Shown: piece after piece, positions 23,435 through 33,509 of the stretch
How positions within the stretch are numbered: position 1 is the first letter of the stretch
How the letters are laid out: each line of letters begins with the position of its first letter
Assembly: GCF_020906515.1 (NCBI RefSeq)
Contig: NC_085850.1
Location: 3,782,001 to 3,846,000 of the forward strand
DNA length: 64,000 bases
Source of the DNA: Vanrija pseudolonga
Lineage: Eukaryota > Basidiomycota > Tremellomycetes > Trichosporonales > Trichosporonaceae
Direction of reading: 5' to 3'
Program-made: the position numbers and the translations under genes
Notes under the pieces: generated by a model
Database searches by the model: none
Told to the model about the DNA's origin: nothing
What the model saw: the letters and a program-made list of their open reading frames with translations, nothing else

Positions 23435-24246
23435 TGGGGACGAGTGGACAAGCTCACTCGCCTCCAATGCGGAATGATGTTGTCTGTGGCCTGTCGCCTA
23501 ATGGTAGGATGCAGAGTTGCAGTGATGCAGGCGTGTGTTGACTGCGAGTAATGGGCAGCGACGGGACGGTCGAGACGTTGGGGGGGGGGGGAAGGCGAGT
23601 TGAGAGCGAGACTGAGGATGGATGTGAGGGGGGGGAGGTGCGAGAAATCATGACGGACGCGTTGTGGAGGGCGGCGCGGGTGGGTGGGGTGGTGGGTGTC
23701 GCTGGACGGGATCAAAATGGGCCATGATGAAGGAAGGACTTGTTTTGCCACCTGCCAAGTTGATAAAGGGGGGGATTTGGCTCCGCTTGTCCTTGTCAAA
23801 TGGAGCTGGCCAAAATACAATAGAGCAATAGTAATGCATTGTTTATCCCACTTGCCGGCCCAATTCCTTTACTAGGAGACCGACCAACCGACCCGTATCA
23901 CTCACACACACTGTGCACCCCCCCGCCCGCCCACACATACACACAACAACCCTCACCTCGCTCGCGCGCGCGCTCTCCACTCGCATCATCCATCATCACA
24001 ATCACCATCGCATCCCATTCAACAATAACAACAACAACACCCACAGCATCATCATCCCACAGTAACACAAAACATACAATACACGGATAGCCTAAAGGCT
24101 CACCTCCCATTGTTCGCCGCATATCGTCATCCATCTCCACAGGCAGCCACCGAAAACGACCAATCAACCATCAATCACAAACCGCCAACTCTTTGACCTT
24201 GATTCATTGTCACAACCTCTGTCAAAGCGACGTCTAGTGGCGGCGT
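23435..24246. promoter_or_regulatory. Divergent promoter between ULP1 and the PP4 subunit gene
   Basis: 812 bp between divergent starts. It contains a 12-G homopolymer at 23580-23591, a purine-rich block on the ULP1 side, and on the other side a CA/CAA-rich leader with an ACAA-type simple repeat near 24020-24040. No gene seen. Confidence 0.4.
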
Positions 24247-27200
24247 ATGGCCAACCTTGAACCGACGCAATCGTCGGCAGATGTCCTCGCTGATCAAGTC
24301 GAGCCCGGTCCCTCAACAGACCCGGCTGTAGACGCAGCTCCCGACCCGTCGTCGCAATCACAGCAGGAAGCCGACACTGCTGCTAGCACCGACGATGGTG
24401 GCGCTGACGCCATGGACGTTCAATCCGACATCAATGACGAGTCAAACGACGAGATGTTGCTCTCGGATGCAGAACAGAACATTGGAAAACGCGTCAAGGT
24501 GCGGCCGAGGCCAGCTCCACGACCGGCGTGATGCTGACAGGAGCAGGTGTACGAGCTTCGAGATCAGGCGTGGTTTGATCGGGGAACTGGACACTGCAAA
24601 GGCGTCTATGATGACCAGAATGACGTTGCTCTGTTGATCGTGGAGGCGGAGGATGCTCTGGACGAGGGTCGACCGGCAGACGACCCCGAAGGCCCTGGGG
24701 GCTTCTTGAAGGACGAGCTGCTACTGAACGCTCAAGTCTCGAAGGACGATGTGTACACTCGGCAACAAGGTAACTTGCAACGCTATGCGGGAGGATTAAT
24801 CTGACGCGAACAGAAACGCTTATCGTCTGGACCGATCAAGCTACTCAGCAAGACATTGCCCTCTCGTTCCAAGACCCCGAGGGCTGTGAAGACATCTGGC
24901 AGTTTCTGATGGAAGTGCAGAAGCACCTGAACAACCAGCTAGGTAGGCTTGGTGTGGGACCGTTCGGACATGCGCTGACGAGCATCTGCAGCGTCTTCAT
25001 CGTCTCCATTGGCGGCTTCCCCCCTCCTCGGCGGCCCTGGGCTCGGTACTCCCTCTCGAGACCAATGGCAGGCTCCATCACTAGCCAACATCAAGTTTGT
25101 GTCTTGTGCCTGTGGCGTAGTCCATGATACTAACCCGAGTGCAGAGAGCACGAAATGTGGCTTCGGATGCAGGCCAAGTCTGCCGCAGGTCGCGAGCGTG
25201 CAGTCGAGCACATCATTGGCGAGGTTAGTTCCTGCCCACCCCATCGGGTCAATTGATTAACTCTGCTCTCAGGACTACATCAAGCAACTAATTGGAGTGT
25301 TGAGTCAAGCCGAGGATCTGGAGAGCATCAACGATCTACACGCCCTGTGCTCGCTGATGCAGACGATCTGTGGGTTTAAACTTGGGCCATTTGCGCTGAC
25401 ATTTGCAGTGATGTTCAACGACAATGGAATCTTTGAGTACATTCTGCAAGATGACATTTTCATGGGCGTCTTGGGAATGTTGGAGTGTACGTGCCCCGAC
25501 TTGTCAAAACGCTGACGAGTAGATGACCCAGAGTTCCCAACTCTGAAGGCTTCGTATCGAGCATTCTTCCGACAATACTCCAAGTTCCGGCAGGTTGTCG
25601 AGATCAAGGATGAGGCGATTAGGAACAAGATCCACCAAACATCGCGTCTCCTTTATCTCAAGGACGTCGTCCTGGCCCGCATGTTAGATGACCCGACGTT
25701 TGGTATCCTCAACAGCTTTGTCTTCTTCAATCAGGTGGACATTACGACGTACATCCAGGCGGACGAGGTGCTCCTCCACGACCTGTTTGTGGAGTTTCGA
25801 CGGGAGCAAGAGGATGCAGATCGCGACCCCAAGAAGAGGGACCTCGTCATGTTCCTCCATCAACTGATGGTCATGGGCAAGGGCGTGCAGGTACCAAATC
25901 GTCTGGCGCTGTACAGGACTCTTCTCGACCGCGGCCTGTTGTTTGCGTGCGAATGGGCCTTCCGCCAGCGCGAGGCCACCATCCTCCACGCCGGAGCGGA
26001 GATCCTGACTCTCTGCGTCGAACATGACGTCAACGCTGTGCGCCTTCACGTTTTGCGTGAGGAAGAGTTGACCCGGCGAACCCTTGTGATGGAGATTATT
26101 GGCCTACTCCAGAGTACCCATGACCAGGGCCTCGTCCAGCAAACGGTGGAGACATTGAGGACTTTGTTGGAGCCAGGACCGGACAATGAGGTGAGCCTGT
26201 GCGAGTGGCTGTTGGCGGCGAGAGAAGCTAACGGGGCGATAGCAAACCTTTGGACGCGCCAAAGAGTTGTCCGTGGTCGACACGTTTACACAATACTTTT
26301 ATGACCAGTGTGCCACTCAATTATTGGCACCACTGAGTGACCTACCTGATCTGAAAGACCAAAAAGGTGCGGTGTGGTGTGGCCAGGTTGACGCTGACGT
26401 CCCCCAGGTCCTCCAGTGTTGAGCAGTGAACGTTCATCTTTGCTGAACACGCTGATCGACCTGTTGTCGTACTGCATTGGCATTCACGCCCACCGCGCGC
26501 AGTTCTATATCCTGTCAAACCCCCTGGCCCAGAAAGTCTGCCACCTCATCTATGCCAGGGAGAAGACTTTGAGGCATTGTATGTGGAAGATGCCGCAAGG
26601 TCAACTACTGACCGCTAGGCTCGCTCCGGTTCATCAAGGCCTGCTTGAAGACAAACAACCACTTTATCCACCGCAACTTTGCCAAGCTCGGCGTCACCAA
26701 GGCTATCCTAGACTTGGTCGAGCGTGAAACCGACAGAGATACCATGCTGAGCTCGGCTTGTCTCGACACCCTCGAGCTCATCCGCAAGGCGAGTTGGAAA
26801 TCGGAGCGCGGCTTGGATTGCGGCTGACTGTGTGACACAGGAGAACATGAAGCCGATCATTGTTGACATGTTTGACAAGCACGAGGACATTATGACGAGG
26901 CTGGGAGATCGTCCCTACGTCCGCGGCTACGTCGTGGGCCTTCGTGTTCGCTGGGAACAGTACAAGGAGCCGCCCCCTGCTCCGCCACCACCAGTTGCCG
27001 AGTCGAGCAAGATCCGATCATCAGCAGACGACCAGGACGGGTGGTTCAACCAATCCGAAGATGAGACCGAGGGTGAAACAGAGGCGGCTGTCGCCGGTGC
27101 TCATGTGCCTCTGAAACGCAAGCGGGGACTGCAAGCAGGAAACGCCGGAAAACGGCAGTCACCGGCCAAGACGACCGCCAGTCCAGCCTTGGGCCTCGAC

Positions 27201-27572
27201 TATGACGACGCGTCCGACAGCGACGGCTCGACAGGAGGAGAGTCGCCAAAAGTGCGGCCAGTTACTCTGACTTTTGGGGACCTGGCCGACACGCAACATC
27301 AACTATCCGACGATCTCTCGGATGTTGCCCTGAAGATTCGCGCAAAGCGAATGCGGGAAGAGGAGGAGGAGGAAGCTGGTGGGCTGGCAGATCTCGTTGG
27401 TGGAGGCAAGGGCTCTTCTGTCAAGAAGGAGCCAGCAAAAGAAGGGGGGGAAGGGGCCTCTCGCGCGTCAGTGGCCAGCGGTAGTGGGCCGGTGGCCGCA
27501 GATGGCAAGGAGAAGAAGATTCGTCTGAGCCTGGGAGGGCTAGGCAAGAAGTTGAGTGGGGGCAAGGCGTAG
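24247..27572 (+). CDS. PSY2: Protein phosphatase 4 regulatory subunit 3 (Psy2/SMEK)
   Basis: Targets the PP4 catalytic subunit (Pph3) to substrates such as phospho-H2AX and Rad53 in DNA-damage recovery. After an acidic 80-residue N-terminus comes the EVH1/PH-like domain: KVYELRDQAWFDRGTGHCKG, LIVEAEDA, LLLNAQVSKDDVYTRQQ, TLIVWTDQ and EDIWQFL. The SMEK core follows: YIKQLIGVLSQAEDLESIN, LHALCSLMQTI, NGIFEYILQDDIFMGVLGML, YDPEFPTLKASYR, FLYLKDVVLARMLDD-type helices and FFNQVDITTYI. The C-terminus is acidic and basic mixed with an NLS-like KRKRGL and ends LGKKLSGGKA. About 900 residues with around ten short introns. Many residues match the family closely, so identification is firm. Confidence 0.95.
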
Positions 27573-28357
27573 TTGCCGTCATGTACTAGTAGTGTCATTT
27601 GACGTAGCGAAAGTGTTAGAAGTTGTGTGTGGGGCGGGTGCAATGGCTTGGGTCATGGTTGTGGTCGCGAAGCACCAAGGGCACCGCACTTTGAACCGCA
27701 GAGGCGTTCGCGCAGCGCCGCGAGGACCAAGGATCAGTGTCTTGTCGCCAACAGGACCCCATGTTGCGCATGCGGCGCAAGCGACGTCCCGCCGCGACGG
27801 AGCGAGATCGGCGTGTGTGAAGCATGCACTTTATGCTTCGAGCAGAAGATGCTGCGAGTAGGGTTGAGACCAATGTATGCACGGCATGGCAGCTAGTGAT
27901 GACGACAGGTCGAGTGCCAAGGCAAGATTACGCGGTACGCAGAGCATGGCGCAACGAACTTCTGAACAACGGCTCAGGGTGCTCAGCTTGTGATCGTGAA
28001 AGTCGGTGTTAAGAGCGGGATTATACGGAAATTCTAATTTCCAGCTATCGTGGCAGTGATGAACGGAACCAAAATTAGGAGGATTGGCGCCTGGTCTTGG
28101 GCGCATGGCAAAGGGGCTGGTGCTGGGGGCGCAGGCTGGCTGCCTGGTGTTGCTGCTGCTGCTGGCTGGGTGCTCGCCGCCTGGCTGCCTGCTCGCTCGC
28201 TGCTCGCTGGCCTCTCTGCCCACACTGCCCACTGCACACTACCACACTTGCACATCGAGTTGAATCTTTCTCTTCAACCGCCAAGCCAAAAGACCATTCG
28301 TGCGTACCCGACATCCACACTCGTATACAGAGCACCAGCTGACCATCTCTACAGACC
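27573..28357. promoter_or_regulatory. Intergenic region with CTG-rich repeats, upstream of uL2
   Basis: 785 bp between tandem plus-strand genes. From 28118 to 28213 the sequence is a degenerate GCTGGCTGCC/TGCTGC-rich simple repeat. The uL2 leader begins in the CT/CA-rich sequence just after it. I see no tRNA or other gene. Confidence 0.45.
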
Positions 28358-29801
28358 ATGGGTGTACGTATCGAGCAGCGCCGCCGACGACGGAGCGACC
28401 GAGAGAGAGAGAATTTTGGACGCTGACCACAGGTTTAGCGTGTCATTCGCAACCAGAGGAAGTCGGGTGGTATCTTCAAGGCCCACACCCACCACAACAA
28501 GAACCCTGCTCGCCACAGGAACCTCGACTTTGCTGAGAAGAACGGCTACGTTCGTGGTGTTGTCCGCGAGATCATCCACGACGCCGGCCGGTGAGTTTCG
28601 AGATTTGGGTTGGGCTGGGTTGGGTTGGGTTGGAGCGGCATGGATCGACAACGGAACGAGGGCAGCAAGCGACAGCAGCGACAGCGGGGCGACGGGCATT
28701 GTTGGGATGGGCAGCTACACCGAGCTGTCGTCGAGAGCGCCCACAGACACGGCCAAATCACATGTCGCATCAACCCCGACCAGTCGTGTTGGGGTCAAAT
28801 GCGGTTCGCAATGGCCCGCTGTCGCCGACGCCCACGGCCCTCGAATGTCTCTGTCTCTGTCGACACGCTCGCCTATCGCCCAGCTTCTGTCGAAACAGCC
28901 CCGCAGATGCCCGCACCAGTCACAGTGTCGTGTGCCGGCCCAACCCCAACCTCCACCCCTCTGACCATCCACATGCTAACCCATCCTTTAGTGGTGCTCC
29001 CCTCGCCACCGTCGTCTTCCGCGACCCCTACCGCTACAAGCTCCGCAAGGAGACCTTCATCGCTGCTGAGGGCCTCTCGACCGGCTCGTTCATCTACGCC
29101 GGCAAGAAGGCCAACCTCTCCATCGGCAACATCCTCCCCGTTGGCCAGTGCCCCGAGGGTACCATCATCTTCAACGTTGAGGAGAAGATTGGTGACCGCG
29201 GAGCCCTTGCCCGTACCTCGGGCAACTACGCCACCATCATCGGCCACTCGGACGACGGCAAGACCCGTGTCCGTCTCCCCTCGGGTGCCAAGAAGACCAT
29301 CTCGTCGCGCGCCCGTGCCTCGATCGGTGTCGCCGCCGGTGGTGGCCGTGTCGACAAGCCCTTCCTCAAGGCCGGTCGCAAGTACCACGCCCAGCGCGCC
29401 AAGCGCAACTCGTGGCCTCGTACTCGTGGTGTTGCCATGAACCCCGTCGACCACCCCCACGGTGGTGGTAACCACCAGGTGAGTATTTTGCTTCCGTCTA
29501 AAATTCGGTTGTGGCGTGTGGCACTTGGCCTTGTGGCACTTGCCTCCACCCAACCGTCCTTCACCCTTCCTCTCCTTCATCCATCATCACTCTTCATCAC
29601 AAGCAATGAATGTATACTGACACAATCGAAGCACATTGGAAAAGCGGTAAATCGACTGCGCAAAGCGCTGCGTGCTGTGCTCTTTGCTAACGTTCCCAGG
29701 GTACAGTTCCGCGTGACGCGAGCTCCGGTGCTAAGATCGGTCTCATTGCCGCCCGCCGCACTGGTCGTATCCGCGGCACTGCGGTCATCAAGGACGCCTA
29801 A
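28358..29801 (+). CDS. RPL2: 60S ribosomal protein uL2 (L8/L2)
   Basis: Core large-subunit protein at the peptidyl-transferase centre. The mature protein begins [10 protein letters not shown] and runs through [90 protein letters not shown], the hallmark [16 protein letters not shown] loop and [13 protein letters not shown], ending KDA. There are five exons. Exon 1 is only ATGGGT (28358-28363), intron 1 is 75 nt, intron 2 (28591-28991) is 401 nt, and a 15-nt microexon (29632-29646, HIGKA) lies between two introns near the 3' end. HIGKAGTV replaces the usual HIGHASTV. The length, about 254 residues, is normal. Confidence 0.97.
28605..28633 (+). repeat. (TGGGT)n G-run repeat inside the long uL2 intron
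   Basis: Five GGG runs separated by TT or CT occur within 29 nt at the 5' end of the 401-nt intron. The pattern satisfies a G-quadruplex motif on the transcribed RNA. Sequence pattern only; no structure was tested. Confidence 0.75.
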
Positions 29802-30065
29802 GGGCTGGCGTGCTTTGTATGCAGATTTCGTATTCCGTAGCATTGGAGGGATGCTACCATTCGCGGGAGCAACGGCTACGGCGTGCGGGTTGAGTCTGTG
29901 ACTGGGGGGGTAAAGTGCTGAAAGCTGAAAATTAGATTTGATTCCGAGTTTAATTGCGTACCCCGCTTAAACGGCAGTCTGGCCAGATCCGGTCTGACCG
30001 GCGCCATACAAAACTAACTGGCCCGTCTGTCTGCTATCCGTGCATGTGCATTGTACAGAGACTCT

Positions 30066-32166
30066 CTACCTCGCCTGCTCGGCACCATCGGCCAGGTTTT
30101 TAAACCACGCAGCAAGGCCCACTTTGTCCGCATCCTCGAGCGCGCGCACCAGCATCATCCTTGCAAAGCCCACCGTGACAGGGCGCTTGTAGAGCACCAG
30201 CGCCAAGTGTCGTGCCTTGACGAGAGTATCACGCCACAGAGCATCGCTGTCCTTGCTGAGCATGAACTGGCGCAAGAGGTCTAGCGCGGTGCGATTGAGC
30301 ACTGCTCGGTCGATCGTTGTGCCAAGGACGGTCACGACGTCGCGAGAAGCTACGCCACCGCTGTCGATAAAATGCTGGCGACAGCAGGAAACGATGTTGT
30401 TGTCCTTCTTGCAGACGTAGCCCCATTGCCCATAATCATGAGACACGGAGCGTTTCTCGCCGCGGACGCAGGGGTTGAGACACGTCTCGTTGGCCTGACA
30501 AACAACCAAATTGTCATTGAGGGAGTCTGGCGGGCGATGAAGGGCCCCGCGCGATAACGCCTTCTTGCCCAAGATTTCGAGTCGCTCCTTGCGCTTCTGC
30601 CGCGCCTCGTTGCAGGAACGGCATACCCATCCGAGCACGTGGAGGGGGTCCCCCATCAGCGGCATGACGACGCCGTAGTTGTTGCACGTCGACTGAGCAC
30701 AATGCCCGTAGCGCGCCATCATTTGCAGCTCGTCGTCGTCCTCGAGGAAGATCCGGATGAGGAGATCGTTCAGATTCCAGGCCTTAGCCAGGTAGGTGGC
30801 CAGCTGGAAGTGGCGAGTGCACAAGAGACGAGTGGTCGTCAACTTCTCGTGGGCGAGTGAGGGGAGGTTGGTCTTAAACCACGAGCCAGGGGAAAGGCCG
30901 TGGGTCTTCATCGAGTCGCGGGTGAAATGGCAGCCATTTATGATGCAGCCAACCTGATCGCCCTCTTCCGACCAAGACTGCAACGTTTCGTGGATTTCTC
31001 CAAGCTCGTCGATCCAGTCGTTGAAATCCTCGAATGTGGTGCTGATGCGGGGGTCGTTGCGAGCGCGAGAATCTACACGAGCGTACTCGCTGGCGCTCTC
31101 GTCGGCGTTCCAGAGGTGCCGAAGTTCGACCGCGACCTCGTACGACTGTCCCATCTTGTTCTTGTGGTCACCGTTATCCTTCTTGTTGGGCCCCTGCTTG
31201 CCGCTAAGGTTGAGTTCGTGGCCGCGCAAACCAGAGTAGTTCTGGACAACGCCCTTTGTGGCCAGCACCTCGGACAGGACGGACTCAATGGCGCGATTCC
31301 GCCTCTGGATGTCACCGGCGTAACGAACAATAGCTTGTAATTCTTTGTCGTCTAACTCCTCCAACACCTTGACACCTCCATGGCTGTGGTAGTCAGCACT
31401 GGCATTCAACCGCCTTGGTTCGGTGGCCAGGCGCAAAATTGCTCCATTAAACCCACCCAACAGGCATTAAGTCGTTGTAACCTCGCACGCCATAGACAGT
31501 GCGTGTTGGAACGTGGAACGAAGGCGTTGGACCCCCGTTGAGCTGCGCCCACCGATCAAGAACGATGTCCTGAAGCCTCTGCAGCCTGAAAACCTTTTCG
31601 TCAATCACCCCAGGCGAGAGAAGCGGCTTGAGGTCAAACAGCGGTGCTCGGTCCCGAGCCAGCGGGGCGTCGTCGTGGATGTAAAACCGACGGTCTGAGT
31701 GGAGGTGGTCGTAGACCTGGCGCACGTGAGGGAACGTAAACGGGACCTTGCCTTTGAAGTAGGTGGCGATAATGTTGACAATGCGCTCCATGACGACCTT
31801 GCGCTCGTTCACCGAGAACCCGGTCACAAGGGGCAGGTACTGGATATAGCAAGGATCGTCTTCGGGAAGCTTGTAATGGCAGTAGGCGTCGTAGCAAAGT
31901 CGCACAAAGGCAACGTCGAACAGGCGGAGGGTCGTGGTGGACTGGAGGGGCACGCCGAACGAGATGGCGGAGAGCTTGTTGTAGCCCTCTGGGACCAGGT
32001 CAAGCACGTAGAAGAGTGCTTCACGGTCCGATCCAGCGTCGACAAGCTCGCGCACCTTGGTAAAGACCTCAGCGCGAGTGTGGGAGTCGATGCTATCAGC
32101 CCACTGGCTGGGAGTTGCGTCGGGTGGGAACGCGAAGACCTCGTACACGTCGTTGGCTAGCGGCAT
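30066..32166 (-). CDS. Orphan Cys-rich protein, about 670 residues
   Basis: No family recognised. Two exons are joined by a 73-nt intron (31456 down to 31384; donor GTGGGT, branch GCTGAC, acceptor CACAG) that merges two long frames at PVG|HGG. Start MPLANDVYEVFAFPPDATP. The N-terminal half is hydrophobic-helical and rich in aromatic residues (LRLFDVAFVRLCYDAYCHY, VNIIATYFKG). The C-terminal half has several Cys/His groups: GCIINGCHF, GHCAQSTCNNYG, LGWVCRSCNEARQKRKERLE, CLNPCVRGEK and YVCKKD..VSCCRQHF. Together these suggest one or more zinc-binding folds. It ends ADGAEQAR. It is divergent from the HSF-like gene with 270 bp between starts. Coding potential is strong given the long frames and clean splice; function unknown. 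Confidence 0.72.
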
Positions 32167-32436
32167 TGCGCTGAGGCTGGAGGTCGTAGGGGTACTCGCA
32201 AAGCGGAATGAGTGGTGACGGAGACAAGGGTGATGTGCTGGAGTGGATGGAGAAGACAAGAGAGGATCGAGGACAAAGGGGCGGGCTGACAGCAGCTCCT
32301 CGAGGTGCGGAGGGCGGGCGCGACGATCATCTGTGACGCAAGGTGCCAAGTAGCAAACAGAGGGCGGCTTGCTGGGGCACTACTCGTCACCCATTGTCCC
32401 ACTCTCTCGCTCGCCAGCCTCGCTACCTCCTTTCCC

Positions 32437-33114
32437 ATGGCGCAACAGCAAGAGTTCGGCTCGCTCAAGTGGCTGGAAAACAGCAAGGTTCGCCAGGAGC
32501 AGCTGGCCCGCCTTGTTGAGAGCACCGGCGAGATCAACATAGGCTCCTTACCCGCGAAATACACCACCGGCGAGGACGAGGCAGCGGGCGCCAAAGTCCC
32601 CGTAAAGAAGATCGAGCTCCCCAAGGTTCTCCATCAGATCCTTGAGGCGGCGCCGTTGCGGACCTCTGCCGACGCGCTGTACTACGGCTGGCAAGCCGAG
32701 GATAGTGATGTCGTGGAGATTGCGGATGTCGGTCGGTTCTTGCGCCAGATTGCGTTAGTTTTCATGCCGGTCCTTCGGTCGCCCCAGTGCTGACAGTTCT
32801 GAAGCATCGGGAAGTGGGGATACCCGTCGTACCAGCACTCCATCGTCCCTCTCTTCACCCAGTGGGGTTTTATCCGAGTCGGCCCCAAGCCCGTCAAGGC
32901 TACAGACGTGAGGCGGTTCCGGCACCCCTCGGGCAACTTTAAGCCCAACTCGTCTCGCTGGAAGAGCATCACCACCGGTAAATCGAGCACAGAGGCCGTG
33001 TCACAACCCAAGATCTCCTTCCAAGCTCAACAGCCACGCCCTACGAACGCTGCCGGGTCACCACGCCCACCCAAGCGACGTCGCCTGCCATCTCCCACCC
33101 CCTCATCAGAATAG
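32437..33114 (+). CDS. Small protein with a divergent HSF-type winged-helix domain
   Basis: About 205 residues, one intron near 32757-32815 (donor GTTAGT, branch GCTGACAG, acceptor GAAG). The middle of the protein aligns by eye with the heat-shock-factor DNA-binding domain: LPKVLHQILE for the first helix, YYGWQ (HSF I-x-W), DVGRFLRQIA (F-x-K-x-V-L), SYQHSIVPLFTQWGFIRV for the recognition helix and turn (HSF F-x-SFVRQLN-x-YGF-x-KV), and RRFRHPSGNF for the F-x-HP-x-F strand. The canonical FVRQLN is replaced by IVPLFTQ, so DNA specificity would differ. No leucine zipper follows; the tail is basic (KRRRLPSPTPSSE). A DNA-binding role is inference; a profile search would be decisive. Confidence 0.6.
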
Positions 33115-33509
33115 CTCACATCTGCATCTGTGGCTACGCGGAGCTTAGCTTCCACACCCCTCATCTGTTACATCTTCAACTTTCATCTCTACCTGTAACA
33201 AATTTGAATGCATCATTGCCCCGTGCAACAAGACCTGCATGGCGCTCAATCGAGCCCAACGTGGCGATCATCATCTTGTCGGAACCTTTTTAGCTGCGCC
33301 GACAGCTTTGACCGTCTTGCATTTGCGAGCTGAGGTTATCGACTGCTCCAGACCCCCTCACTCTAGTCGACCTTGCCCCTCCCTACTACTGGCACCCCTC
33401 ACGCTGGTTTGACCACCTCGGCCTATAGCCTGTCGACCATCAGCGTCCCCTACTCCCAGCTTTCGCGGCTCGAGCGCCACACCACCATAACCTGCCCCGT
33501 TGGGTCGTG
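33115..33509. promoter_or_regulatory. Intergenic region, nothing recognised
   Basis: 395 bp between tandem plus-strand genes. C/T-rich in its second half, consistent with a leader. No RNA gene or repeat seen. Confidence 0.35.

Noticed and set aside
28050-29440. Open frames of 270-430 codons overlapping the uL2 gene
   Set aside because: Other-frame shadows or intron read-through of uL2, whose spliced protein is unambiguous.
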